64,000 nucleotides of DNA from Pirellulales bacterium. Lineage in GTDB: Bacteria > Planctomycetota > Planctomycetia > Pirellulales > JAICIG01. Every line of letters starts with the position of its first letter. Positions within the stretch are counted from its first letter, which is position 1. The notes below the pieces were generated by a model that was not told where the DNA came from, did no database searches, and worked only from the letters and a program-made list of their open reading frames with translations. Below, one piece after another: positions 33,981 through 43,095 of this stretch. The position numbers and the translations under genes are program-made. Location of the stretch: positions 1-64,000 of the forward strand of contig DATLUO010000091.1 of assembly GCA_035533075.1 (NCBI GenBank), in the 5' to 3' direction.

Positions 33981-34078
33981 AAGTCTCTGTAGGGAACGGA
34001 CTCCGTGCCGTTGCGAGCGCGCGGAGCGATCATCGAAATTCGGCGGAACGGCACGGAGTCCGTTCCCTACCGAGACTT
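33981..34078. repeat. Long inverted repeat with 32-bp arms
   Basis: The arms at 33981-34012 and 34047-34078 match at 31 of 32 positions (AAGTCTC then GTAGGGAACGGACTCCGTGC and CGTT), separated by 34 bases. It lies 24 bases after the protease-SirB1 stop. It can act as a strong hairpin, though no T-run follows. Its TAGGGAACG core is shared with hairpins at 6.1 kb and 56.56 kb. Confidence 0.9.
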
Positions 34079-34190
34079 CGCAGACTCGCACGCGAAAGCG
34101 TTCCTGCACCGAGGAGTAAGGTTGACCCACGGCGTTCATCCCGCTACAGTCCGCCGTCACAATTCGGCAGAAAGCGGTAAGGGCCATGAG

Positions 34191-35156
34191 ATGAGTTTGT
34201 CTGGACCACAGTCGAAAGCCTGTTGGGTCTCGTGGCTGGCTTGCGCGCTGATGCCGACGTTGGCAACGGCGGCCGACTACCCTCCGCCTGGTCTGATGCG
34301 GCCGAACTCGTCTCCCGCCACCCAGTTCGCCGACAGCCCCGATCTTTCCAACGAGCCGGCGGTCGCGGAAGCGGCGCCGTCGTTTGAAGGCCAGATCGCG
34401 CCGCAGCAGCAGTGGCTCGACGCGCCCGCCGATCCTTGCCAGCCTGCGTGCCCTTGCGCGCCTGCCCCGCTTGTGGAAGGCCCGCCTCCCGACGCCAGCC
34501 CCCTACGGCGATTCATCTGGAATCACGCACCGGAAGGAGTCGTGCCTTACTGGGGACCGCGCACGCCCGATTATCGCAAGGACTTTGGCTTCGGTCGCCC
34601 CTTGCCGCCCGGAAACGGTTGGCGGTCGCAGCCTTTCTCCATCAGCGGTTTTGCGGGTGCCACGAACGGCGGGCCGCTGATCCGCAACCACGTCGATGAG
34701 TTGCCCAGCGCCTACGCGGGGGCCAATTTCGGCTGGGACTATGACCATTTCTGGGGCATTGAAAAACGGCTCGGCTTTGGCGCCCTGAACCTGACCAACG
34801 GACTGCACCAGCGACTGCCGCAAACCGGCCTGAGCGTGACCGGCGAGTACCGCGTGATGTTCTATCCCTTGGGCGACACGCGCTGGCGGCCTTTTCTCAC
34901 CACCGGCATCGGCTGGAGCGACTTCTATTTCTACGACGACTTTCATCACCGGCACATCAACACGCTGTTGAGCTTTCCCTTCGGCGTGGGCCTGAAATAC
35001 CACTGGAGCGACCACTGGGCCTTGCGGATCGACCTGATGGATGAACTGACGCTGAGCAGCGCCCAGACTTCGACGTTCAATTATGTGGCTCTCACGGCCG
35101 GACTCGAATTCCGCTACGGCAAGCGGCTGTTGAACATGCCTTGGCACCGCAAGTAG
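34191..35156 (+). CDS. Outer-membrane beta-barrel-type exported protein
   Basis: 321 residues from ATG 34191 (an out-of-frame ATG lies five bases before). A signal peptide ends near ATA-ADYPPP. A Pro/Ala/Cys-rich region (about 35-105) with CQPACPCAP may anchor or cross-link the protein. From about 150 on it alternates aromatic and polar residues in strands: AYAGANFGWDYDHFWGIEKR, GEYRVMFYPLGDTRWRPFLT, NTLLSFPFGVGLKYHWSDHW, and a C-terminal VALTAGLEFRYGKRL. This is the layout of a small OmpA/OmpW-type eight-strand barrel. Related proteins are common in planctomycetes. Stands alone; function unknown, probably structural or a porin. Confidence 0.75.
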   Translation: MSLSGPQSKACWVSWLACALMPTLATAADYPPPGLMRPNSSPATQFADSPDLSNEPAVAEAAPSFEGQIAPQQQWLDAPADPCQPACPCAPAPLVEGPPPDASPLRRFIWNHAPEGVVPYWGPRTPDYRKDFGFGRPLPPGNGWRSQPFSISGFAGATNGGPLIRNHVDELPSAYAGANFGWDYDHFWGIEKRLGFGALNLTNGLHQRLPQTGLSVTGEYRVMFYPLGDTRWRPFLTTGIGWSDFYFYDDFHHRHINTLLSFPFGVGLKYHWSDHWALRIDLMDELTLSSAQTSTFNYVALTAGLEFRYGKRLLNMPWHRK

Positions 35157-35172
35157 GGACCCTGGCCCCACC

Positions 35173-37086
35173 CTACGTTGCTCTTTTCCAGACCAACACC
35201 GCCAGCGGCGGCATGGTGACGTTCAGCGAATGCGAGCGGCCGTGGACCGCGATCGGAACCGCATCGGCGCCGCCGGCGTTGCCCATGCCGCTGCCGCCGT
35301 AATACTCGGCGTCGCTGTTGAGCACTTCGCGCCAGTGGCCACTGGTCGGCACGCCTAGCCGATAGTTGTGCCGCGGCACCGGCGTAAAGTTGCACGCCAC
35401 CACGATGCCTGTCTGGTCGGTCTTGCCCCGACGCAGATAGTTGAGGATGCTGTTCTCCGTATCGCAGCAATCGATCCACTCAAAACCGCCGGCCTGTACG
35501 TCTTTCTCGTACAGCGCCGGCTCTTGCCGGTAAACGCGATTCAGGTCGGCCAGCCAGTTGACCACGCCCTGGTTGCGCCGGTCGTCGAGCAGACCCCAAT
35601 CGAGCTGCCCCTCGTGGTTCCATTCACGCCGCTCGGCGAACTCGCTGCCCATGAACAGCAGCTTCTTGCCGGGCAAGGTGAACATGTAGCCGTACAACAG
35701 CCGCAGATTGGCGAACTTCTGCCATTCGTCGCCCGCCATCTTGTTCCAGATCGACCCCTTGCCGTAAACGACCTCGTCGTGCGAGAGCGACAGCACGAAG
35801 TTCTCTGAATACTGATACATCGCCCGGAACGTCAACGCTTTGTGCTCGAACTTGCGATAAACCGGATCTTTGGCCATGTAGTGCAGTGTGTCGTGCATCC
35901 AGCCCATGTCCCACTTCATGCCAAAGCCCAGTCCGCCCACGTACAGCGGCCGCGAGACCATCGGCCAGGCGGTCGATTCCTCGGCGATCGTCTGCACGTC
36001 GGGACAGGCCCCGTACACCTGCTGGTTCATCTGCCGCAGAAAGCTGATGGCCGCCAGGTTCTCGTTGCCGCCGTGCTCGTTGGGAATCCATTCGCCGGCC
36101 TTTCGCGAGTAGTCGAGATAGAGCATCGAAGCGATGGCGTCGACCCGCAGGGCATCGACGTGATACTTGTCGAGCCAAAAGACGGCGCTCGAAGTCAGAA
36201 AGCTCCGCACCTCGTTGCGGCCGTAGTTGAAGATGAAGCTCTTCCAGTCGGGATGGAAACCGAGCCGCGGGTCGGCGTGCTCAAAGAGGTGCGTGCCGTC
36301 GAAGTACGACAAAGCGTGCCCATCGGTGGGAAAGTGAGAGGGAACCCAGTCGAGAATCACGCCGATGCCGTGCCGGTGCAGCTCGTCGATCAGGTACATG
36401 AAGTCCTGCGGCGAACCATAGCGGGCCGTGGGCGCGAAGTACGACGTACACTGATAGCCCCATGACCCATAGAACGGATGCTCCATCACCGGCAAGAACT
36501 CCACGTGCGTGAAGCCGCAGCGTTCGACGTGCTCGATCAACTGCGTGGCCAGCTCGCGATAGCCCAGCCACGTGCCGTCGGGCTTGCGCCGCCACGAACC
36601 GAGATGCACTTCGTAGATCGAGATCGGGGCGTCCAGCGCATTGCGGCGATAGCGAGAAGTCATCCAATCGTGATCGCGCCAGTCGTAATCGAGCGGTTGC
36701 ACGATCGAGGCGGTCTTCGGCGGCACCTCGCCATAGAAGGCAAACGGATCGGCTTTGTCGACGACGTAGTCCGCATAGTTCGATTCGACGCGATACTTAT
36801 AAACCGTGCCGGGCCCGATCTGGGGCACGAAGCCCTCCCAGATGCCCGAACTGCCGCGCGACCGCAACGCGTAGCTTCCGCGGCCATAGGCTTCAACCGT
36901 GATGCGGCGGGCATTCGGCGCCCAGACGGCGAACGCCGTGCCGGCCGTGCCGTCGAGCGTGGTGGGATGCGCGCCCAGCTTTTCGTATAGCCGGGCGTGC
37001 GTTCCCTCGTTGAACAGGTAGAGGTCGTCTTCGCTCAGCAAGCTGAAAGGGCTGACTTTTGGTTTATCTGCTTGAATTACGGCCAT
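35173..37086 (-). CDS. glgB: 1,4-alpha-glucan branching enzyme
   Basis: 637 residues. N-terminal CBM48 module (GTAFAVWAPNARRITVEAYG), then a GH13 (subfamily 9) barrel: GVILDWVPSHFP, the nucleophile Asp in DALRVDAIASMLYLDYSR, general acid Glu in IAEESTAWP and the third Asp in LSLSHDEVVYGKGS. WNHEGQLDWGLL and the C-terminal beta domain complete it. It forms alpha-1,6 branches in alpha-glucan. It is the last gene of the glgE-treS-glgB cluster, all on the minus strand, so it acts on GlgE product. The treS-glgB spacer (78 bases) is filled with GGATTTT heptads and a hairpin repeat. No obvious ribosome-binding site precedes the ATG. Confidence 0.95.
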   Translation of the reverse strand: MAVIQADKPKVSPFSLLSEDDLYLFNEGTHARLYEKLGAHPTTLDGTAGTAFAVWAPNARRITVEAYGRGSYALRSRGSSGIWEGFVPQIGPGTVYKYRVESNYADYVVDKADPFAFYGEVPPKTASIVQPLDYDWRDHDWMTSRYRRNALDAPISIYEVHLGSWRRKPDGTWLGYRELATQLIEHVERCGFTHVEFLPVMEHPFYGSWGYQCTSYFAPTARYGSPQDFMYLIDELHRHGIGVILDWVPSHFPTDGHALSYFDGTHLFEHADPRLGFHPDWKSFIFNYGRNEVRSFLTSSAVFWLDKYHVDALRVDAIASMLYLDYSRKAGEWIPNEHGGNENLAAISFLRQMNQQVYGACPDVQTIAEESTAWPMVSRPLYVGGLGFGMKWDMGWMHDTLHYMAKDPVYRKFEHKALTFRAMYQYSENFVLSLSHDEVVYGKGSIWNKMAGDEWQKFANLRLLYGYMFTLPGKKLLFMGSEFAERREWNHEGQLDWGLLDDRRNQGVVNWLADLNRVYRQEPALYEKDVQAGGFEWIDCCDTENSILNYLRRGKTDQTGIVVACNFTPVPRHNYRLGVPTSGHWREVLNSDAEYYGGSGMGNAGGADAVPIAVHGRSHSLNVTMPPLAVLVWKRAT

Positions 37087-37090
37087 GATT

Positions 37091-37169
37091 CGATTTTGGA
37101 TTTTGGATTGTTTGGTAGGTTCTGTGTAGGGTGGGACCAGCGAGCTTGCGAGCGCCGGCCCACCCTACG
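37091..37169. repeat. GGATTTT heptads and GTAGGGTGGG hairpin repeat in the treS-glgB spacer
   Basis: 37091-37110 holds three GATTTTG units. 37127-37168 is a copy of the dispersed hairpin repeat: GTAGGGTGGGACCAGCG, loop AGCTTGCGAG, then CGCCGGCCCACCCTAC, with outer arms of ten perfect pairs. Its right arm supplies the TAG stop codon of treS at 37165-37167. Confidence 0.9.
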
Positions 37170-40100
37170 CCGCACACTGGCTCGCCTCCAACAACTCAGT
37201 AATTCCCAGCAGCGGCACCTCGACCCAATCGGGACGGTTGTTCAATTCGTAGTTCAACTCATAGACCGATTTTTCCAGCAGCAGCGCGTTCAAGAGCAGC
37301 TTCAACTCATCGAGGGATGAGGGCAAAAACGACGCCTGACCGGCGATTTCCAGATACTTGCTCAAAAATCGCGCGCTGGCCCACAGATACCAATGTCGGG
37401 CCGCCGACCGCAACGACTCACGTGTTTCAGGAAATTGCTCGATGTGCTGAAAATACGCCGTGTAGGCGGCGTAGTGGAACGAACGGATCATGCCGGCCAC
37501 GTCGCGCACCGGCGAACGCTTCATCCGCCGCTCGTTGAGCGACCGGGCAGGCTCGCCCTCGAAGTCGATGATCATGAAGTCGTTGCCCGTGTACAGCACC
37601 TGCCCCAAGTGGTAATCGCCGTGCGTGCGGGTCCGCAGGGCGCGAATGCGCCGGCTGAGGATGGCGTGCAGGCAGCGGTCGAGATCGCGATCGTGTTCCA
37701 GCACCGCCCTGGCGTCGGCCTGCACCGCCTCGCCCAGCACGCTCAGCCGCCGCCGCAACAGCGCCAGCGTTTGCGCCGTCAGGTTTCGCATCGACTGATA
37801 GAGCGAACGCTGATAGTGCTGCGTGAAGGGCTCGGCCGCAAACTCCGGCAAGGTCGTTTCGCCGGCCAGCGCCTTGTGCAGCTCGGCCGTGCGCTGGCCG
37901 AGCAATTCGGCCGAGTGGCGGAAGACGCCCAGTCGCTCGGTCGCCGTGCGCGAGATTTCGCGCTGTGCCAGATCGACCAACGATTGACCGGCTTGCAGGT
38001 CGTCGCTGTCGGTAATCTCCATCGGTTCGACGGCCGCCTGTTCGAAGTACCGCGCCAAAACTTCCAGCGCATGTTGCCACGCCGTTCCCTGGTTCGGCAC
38101 AAAGCCGCTGAGCATGCCCACCACCAGCGGTTCTTCGCGGCCGGCGCGATACTCCATCCAGCCGGCCACCGGCGGTATGTGGTCGAATTTGGCCTCCTCC
38201 GTGAGAAACCGTCCGACTTCCAAGTCGGGGTTGACGCCGCGTTGCGCATGGCGAAACAGCTTGAACACGAACTGGTCGCCGTAGGCCAGCGAGCTGTTGC
38301 TCTGTTCGCCTTTGAGCACCGTGGCCGCCGGCAGCGTGCTTGTGGTGTCGGCGTCCCGCCGGCTGGTTGTGCTATCGGCGTCCCGCCGGCTGGTTGTAAT
38401 GTCGCCGTCCCGCCCACCCACATCCTCGCCGTTGTGCCGGCTGATGCCGATGCTCCGCCGCAGAAGCTTGCTGCCGTGGCCGGCCAATTCACCCGCGCGG
38501 CCCTTGAACCGCCGCCGCCGCCGCATCGCTTCCAGCAGCCCGCTGGTGAATTCGTTCCGCCAGAGCGCGTCGTAGAGCAGCCCCGGCTCGGCCTCACCGG
38601 CGATCTGCAGCCGGCAGATCGGCGCCTGGGGAACTTTGCTCTGCAGCTCGGCGGCCGCCTGCGAAGGGGCAAAGGCCATCGGCCAAACGTAGGTTTCCGT
38701 TTCACCGATCACGTAATCCACCCGCAGGATGGCGATTACGGTCGGTCCGGCCTCGTCCTCATGTTCCATGACGATCGTGTCGACAATCTGCAGCGACTGG
38801 ATAATCCGCGCCTTGGCACCGAACCAGCGCCGCAAGCGGATGGCGTCGCGCAAGATCGCTTCCAAGCGTGTCTTGGTCCGGCCTTTCTCGAAGGCGTTCG
38901 TCCATGCTCCTTCGACTCGCAGGCTGGGCATCTCGGCCGCCGGCACGACCACCGCGCCGTTGCCGCCGACCGGCTTGGGCTCGATGGCGAACCAGTAAAA
39001 GGCGTGCGGCGAAAGCGTCAGGAAATACGGCTCCTTGGTGATGTGCGGAAAGGCCGTGCGGCCGAACATCTCCGTCGGCATCTGCCCCTCGAAACGCCCC
39101 AGGTCGATGGCCGCGCACTGCGCGTAACGCGACAGGTTGGCCACCACCAACACCTGCTCGCGGTCGTCGGCCCGCACGAAGGCCAGCACCTTGGGATTGT
39201 CGGGAAAGAGAAACTCCAGCGACCCGCGGCCGAACACCGGGTGCCGCTGCCGCAGGCCGATCAACCGCTTCGTCCACCACCACAGCGACTCCGAGTTGAG
39301 CCGCTGCGTCTCCACGTTGACGCTCTGAAAGTGGTATTCCGCGTCGATGATCGGCGGCAGGTAAAGCTGCTGCGCGTTGGCCCGCGAAAAGCCGGAGTTG
39401 CGGTCGGGGCTCCACTGCATCGGCGTGCGCACGCCGTTGCGGTCGCCCAGATAGATATTGTCGCCCATGCCGATCTCGTCGCCGTAATAGATCACCGGCG
39501 TGCCGGGCAACGAAAACAACAGCCCGTTCATCAACTCGATCTTGCGGCGGTTGTTCCCCAGCAGCGGCGCCAGCCGACGGCGGATGCCGAGGTTGATGCG
39601 CGCCTGCCGGTCGTGGGCGTAGACGCGATACATATAGTCGCGCTCTTCGTCGGTGACCATCTCCAGCGTCAGCTCGTCGTGGTTTCGCAGAAAGAGAGCC
39701 CACTGGCAGTTGGCCGGGATCGACGGCGTCTGCTGCATGATGTCGACGATCGGAAAGCGGTCTTCCATCTGCGTGGCCATGAACAGCCGCGGCATGAGCG
39801 GAAAATGAAACGCCGTGTGGCACTCGTCGCCGGCGCCGAAATAGGAAATGGCGTCTTCCGGCCACTGATTGGCTTCGGCCAGCAACATGCGGTCGGCGAA
39901 TTTGTCTTGAATGTGCTTGCGCAGCTCGCGCAGCAGGGCGTGCGTTTCGGGCAGGTTCTCGCAGTTCGTCCCCTCGCGCTCGAACAGATAGGGAATGGCG
40001 TCGAGCCGCAGGCCGTCGACGCCCATCTCCAGCCAGCGGTCCATGACTTGAAACACGGCCCGGCGGACGCGTGGACTGTCGTAGTTCAGGTCGGGCTGAT

Positions 40101-40641
40101 GGCTGTAGAAGCGGTGCCAGTAATAGGCCTGGGCTTCGTGGTCCCACGACCAGTTGGAGTGCTCGAAATCCTGGAAGATGATTCGCGCGTCCTGGTATTT
40201 GGCGGGCGTGTCGCTCCAGACGTAAAACTCTCGCCAGGAACTGCCCGGCCGCGCCCGCCGCGAACGCTGGAACCAATAGTGCGCGTCCGACGTGTGGTTC
40301 ATGACCAACTCGGTGATCACCCGCAGGCCGCGATCGTGCGCTTCGCGCATGAACGTCTTGAAGTCGCGCAGGGTGCCGTAGATGGGATTGATGTCGGTGT
40401 AATCGGCGATGTCGTAGCCGTCGTCGCGCAACGGGGAAGGATAAAACGGCAGCAGCCAGAGGGCGGTCACGCCGAGATCCTGGAGGTAATCAAGTTTGTC
40501 GGTCAGGCCGACAAAATCGCCGATGCCGTCGCCGTTGCCGTCGCAAAACGCGCGCACGTGCAGCTCGTAGATGATAGCGTCCTTGAACCAGAGCGGATCG
40601 GCCGGCAGCGCCGCCACGTGACCGTTTTTACCGTTGTGCAT
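37165..40641 (-). CDS. treS: Trehalose synthase fused to maltokinase (TreS-Pep2), with in-frame repeat insertion
   Basis: 1158 residues. Residues 1-560 are GH13 trehalose synthase: [34 protein letters not shown] (nucleophile Asp), [11 protein letters not shown] (acid Glu), [12 protein letters not shown] (third Asp). The C-terminal half is maltokinase: [19 protein letters not shown] for ATP binding and [20 protein letters not shown] followed by DFEGEP for catalysis and metal. Together they turn trehalose to maltose and then maltose-1-phosphate, the GlgE donor. Near residue 750 a 27-bp tandem repeat adds TTSRRDADS-type peptides just before the ATP-binding strand; standard enzymes lack it. The ATG is preceded by heptad repeats with no clear ribosome-binding site. 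The stop codon lies in a hairpin repeat. Confidence 0.95.
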   Translation of the reverse strand: MHNGKNGHVAALPADPLWFKDAIIYELHVRAFCDGNGDGIGDFVGLTDKLDYLQDLGVTALWLLPFYPSPLRDDGYDIADYTDINPIYGTLRDFKTFMREAHDRGLRVITELVMNHTSDAHYWFQRSRRARPGSSWREFYVWSDTPAKYQDARIIFQDFEHSNWSWDHEAQAYYWHRFYSHQPDLNYDSPRVRRAVFQVMDRWLEMGVDGLRLDAIPYLFEREGTNCENLPETHALLRELRKHIQDKFADRMLLAEANQWPEDAISYFGAGDECHTAFHFPLMPRLFMATQMEDRFPIVDIMQQTPSIPANCQWALFLRNHDELTLEMVTDEERDYMYRVYAHDRQARINLGIRRRLAPLLGNNRRKIELMNGLLFSLPGTPVIYYGDEIGMGDNIYLGDRNGVRTPMQWSPDRNSGFSRANAQQLYLPPIIDAEYHFQSVNVETQRLNSESLWWWTKRLIGLRQRHPVFGRGSLEFLFPDNPKVLAFVRADDREQVLVVANLSRYAQCAAIDLGRFEGQMPTEMFGRTAFPHITKEPYFLTLSPHAFYWFAIEPKPVGGNGAVVVPAAEMPSLRVEGAWTNAFEKGRTKTRLEAILRDAIRLRRWFGAKARIIQSLQIVDTIVMEHEDEAGPTVIAILRVDYVIGETETYVWPMAFAPSQAAAELQSKVPQAPICRLQIAGEAEPGLLYDALWRNEFTSGLLEAMRRRRRFKGRAGELAGHGSKLLRRSIGISRHNGEDVGGRDGDITTSRRDADSTTSRRDADTTSTLPAATVLKGEQSNSSLAYGDQFVFKLFRHAQRGVNPDLEVGRFLTEEAKFDHIPPVAGWMEYRAGREEPLVVGMLSGFVPNQGTAWQHALEVLARYFEQAAVEPMEITDSDDLQAGQSLVDLAQREISRTATERLGVFRHSAELLGQRTAELHKALAGETTLPEFAAEPFTQHYQRSLYQSMRNLTAQTLALLRRRLSVLGEAVQADARAVLEHDRDLDRCLHAILSRRIRALRTRTHGDYHLGQVLYTGNDFMIIDFEGEPARSLNERRMKRSPVRDVAGMIRSFHYAAYTAYFQHIEQFPETRESLRSAARHWYLWASARFLSKYLEIAGQASFLPSSLDELKLLLNALLLEKSVYELNYELNNRPDWVEVPLLGITELLEASQCAA
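38348..38414. repeat. 27-bp tandem repeat inside the maltokinase part of treS
   Basis: Two exact-length units (38348-38374, 38375-38401) starting TCGGCGTCCCGCCGGCTGGT, plus a partial third, keep the frame because 27 is nine codons. The encoded peptide is a repeat of [14 protein letters not shown]-type symmetry gives each unit a small stem. Confidence 0.9.
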
Positions 40642-40646
40642 TTATG

Positions 40647-40860
40647 AGGGTTCAGGGTTCAGGGTTCAGGGTTCAGGGTTCAGGGTTCAGGGTTCAGGGT
40701 TCAGGGTTCAGGGTTCCGCGCGCTGTGCGTGAGAGGCACCATCACGCGGAGCGCGATGCGCAGCACGTCCAGGGTGTCTCCGGACTTTTCTGAACCCCGA
40801 ACCCTGAACCCTCTTCCTCTGGGCTTTCCTGAACCCTGAACCCCGAACCCTGAACCCTCT
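40647..40860. repeat. Facing arrays of GGGTTCA and TGAACCC heptads
   Basis: From 40647 to 40716 about ten GGGTTCA units run head to tail. From 40790 to 40860 the complementary TGAACCC units run, some altered, interrupted by CTCTTCCTCTGGGCTTTCC. The two arrays face each other across about 75 bases and could pair as a long imperfect hairpin between glgE and treS. Encodes nothing credible. Confidence 0.92.
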
Positions 40861-40861
40861 T

Positions 40862-42898
40862 CTACAGAAAGTATTCAAACTCATGCTCCGTCCTCACCCA
40901 ACGCCTTACCCTAAATATGTGTGCGGGCACGACTTGCGGATCGAGCTCCACGTAGTTTCGCTGGCCGTGCCATAGGTAACGACCATCACCGAGCAAGTCG
41001 TGTACCTGATACGGCCGATTCGCTTCGATGCCCAGTCTCGCGACGGGCACGCTGATCCAACCCGAATGCCGGTGATAGGGATCGAGATTCACCACCACCA
41101 CGACCAGGTTCGAGCCCGACTGCTTGCTGTAACAGAGGAGCTGCTCGTTGGTCGACTCGTGAAACTCCAAGTTGGCGTCGCCCTCCAGCGCGGGGTTCTC
41201 GCGGCGGATGGCATTTACGCGGCCGATGAACTCCGCCAGGCTGTCGCCGCGCGTGATGTCCCAGGGAACAATCTGATATTTTTCGGAGTTCAGGTACTCT
41301 TCGCTGCCCGGCTCGCGGGGCCGGCCCTCGCACAACTCGAAGGCCGGGCCGTAAATGCCGTAGTTGGCGCCCAACGTCGCCGCCAGCACCAGCCGTGCCA
41401 TGAACGCCGGCCGCCCGCCGGTCTGCAGATACTCCGGCAGAATATCCGGGGTGTTCGGCCAGAGGTTCGGGCGAAAGAATTCTCGCACCTTCGTCTGCGT
41501 CAGCTCGGTGAAGTATTTCGTCAGCTCATAGCTGGTGTTGCGCCAGGTGAAATAGGTGTATGACTGCGTAAAGCCCACCTTCGCCAGTTCATACATCACC
41601 TGCGGCCGCGTGAACGCCTCCGACAGAAAGATCACGTCGGGATGCTCGCGTTTCACCTCGTCGATCACCCACTGCCAGAAGGCGAACGGCTTGGTGTGCG
41701 GATTGTCGACGCGAAAAATGTGGACGCCGTGCCCGACCCAGAACGTAAAGATGCTCTTCAACTCGTCCCACAACTCGCGCCAGTGTTCGGTCTCGAAGTC
41801 GATCGGATAGATGTCTTGATATTTTTTGGGAGGGTTCTCGGCATACTGAATCGTGCCGTCCGGCCGCAGCCGGAACCACTCGGGGTGCTCTTTCACGTAG
41901 GGATGGTCGGGCGAGCATTGCAGGGCCACGTCGAGCGCCACCTCGATGCCCAGCGCCCGGGCCTGCTCGACCAACGTGTGAAAATCGTCGAACGTGCCCA
42001 GTTCGGGGTGAATCGCCTTGTGTCCGCCTTCTTTGCCGCCGATGGCCCAGGGGCTGCCGGTGTCGCCCGGCCCGGCCCGCTCAACGTTGTTCTTTCCTTT
42101 GCGAAACGAGGTGCCGATGGGATGGATGGGCGGCAAATAGAGCACGTCGAAGCCCATCGAGGCCACATAAGGCAGCCGCCGCGCGCAATCGGCCAGCGTG
42201 CCGTGGCGGCCCGGCCCGTCCGCGCAAGACCGCGGAAACATCTCATACCAGGCGCTAAAGCGGGCCTTGGGCCGATCGACCACCACGGCCAACTCGCGGT
42301 CGTAAGTCGTTTGCCGCGACCGGTCGGGATATTTCCGCATCAGCTCGACGAGTGCCGGATCGAAGGCCGCCAAGGTGCGCGCGGTTGAGCCGCGCTCGGC
42401 CGAAAGCGCGGCGGCGGCTTCTTCGAGCCGGGCGGCATCCGCGCCGGCGGCACGGTCCGCGCCCTCGCACACTAATTGGGCACCGATCAACAGCTCGACG
42501 GACACATCCTGGTCAGCCTCGATGCGCTTGCGCATGTCGCGGCACCAAGTGTCATAGCGGTCTACCCAGGCTTCCAGCGTGTAGTAGTAACGGCCGATTT
42601 GGGTGACGTTGAACGCCCCCAGCCAGCGGTCTTGGCCCAGGGCCTCCATGACGACTTCGTGCCAGTCGTCTTCCGCTTCGTGACGGTAGCGGAGCACGGC
42701 GCGCACGAGCTCATGGCCGTCGGCAAAGGCGGCTGCTTCGACCACCACCTGCTCGCCGGTCGTCCGTTTGATCGCATAGCGACCGCCGTCGATTTCCGGC
42801 TCGACTTGGGCGATCACCACTCTTCTGCGTCCATCATCGACGTGCATCACTGGATTCCTGTTCCGATGCGTAAGAAACCAAGGTAGGGCAAATCGCAT
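40862..42898 (-). CDS. glgE: Maltosyltransferase GlgE (alpha-1,4-glucan:maltose-1-phosphate)
   Basis: 678 residues. N-terminal beta domains include YYYTLEAWVDRYDTWCRDM. The GH13_3 barrel has the GlgE-specific YVASMGFDVLYLPPIHPIG, FRKGKNNVERAGPGDTGSPW, nucleophile Asp in IFRVDNPHTKPFAFW and acid Glu in IFLSEAFTRPQVMY. These sequences separate GlgE from other GH13 enzymes. It extends alpha-1,4-glucan from maltose-1-phosphate, which the TreS-maltokinase fusion downstream makes; GlgB then branches it. The cytoplasmic glucan may serve as storage or stress reserve. It leads the three-gene cluster and is divergent from dnaE, with about 200 bases between. The stop is directly beside a heptad array. 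Confidence 0.95.
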   Translation of the reverse strand: MRFALPWFLTHRNRNPVMHVDDGRRRVVIAQVEPEIDGGRYAIKRTTGEQVVVEAAAFADGHELVRAVLRYRHEAEDDWHEVVMEALGQDRWLGAFNVTQIGRYYYTLEAWVDRYDTWCRDMRKRIEADQDVSVELLIGAQLVCEGADRAAGADAARLEEAAAALSAERGSTARTLAAFDPALVELMRKYPDRSRQTTYDRELAVVVDRPKARFSAWYEMFPRSCADGPGRHGTLADCARRLPYVASMGFDVLYLPPIHPIGTSFRKGKNNVERAGPGDTGSPWAIGGKEGGHKAIHPELGTFDDFHTLVEQARALGIEVALDVALQCSPDHPYVKEHPEWFRLRPDGTIQYAENPPKKYQDIYPIDFETEHWRELWDELKSIFTFWVGHGVHIFRVDNPHTKPFAFWQWVIDEVKREHPDVIFLSEAFTRPQVMYELAKVGFTQSYTYFTWRNTSYELTKYFTELTQTKVREFFRPNLWPNTPDILPEYLQTGGRPAFMARLVLAATLGANYGIYGPAFELCEGRPREPGSEEYLNSEKYQIVPWDITRGDSLAEFIGRVNAIRRENPALEGDANLEFHESTNEQLLCYSKQSGSNLVVVVVNLDPYHRHSGWISVPVARLGIEANRPYQVHDLLGDGRYLWHGQRNYVELDPQVVPAHIFRVRRWVRTEHEFEYFL

Positions 42899-43095
42899 GC
42901 CGGGAATGGGTCCGAACGACTAAAGACCGCGGACGCGCACGGGTCCGATGCCACATTATGTCAAACCCATCGGAGGCAATGGCCAACCGGCGGGCCCCTC
43001 GCTACATTACGAGTGCTAGCACCACTTCCCTCCATCGGGAACGCCCCTTTCATAACCACCAACCCACGGCGGTCAACCGCCGGCAATGGACTGCC

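Noticed and set aside
37393-40647. Plus-strand frame of more than 1000 codons opposite treS
   Set aside because: It mirrors the well-supported treS-maltokinase gene; its translation is Arg/Val/His-rich with no domain. Long antisense frames are expected in GC-rich coding DNA.
40647-40860. CRISPR-like array
   Set aside because: Units are 7 bp with no spacers, and no cas genes are present; these are simple tandem heptads.
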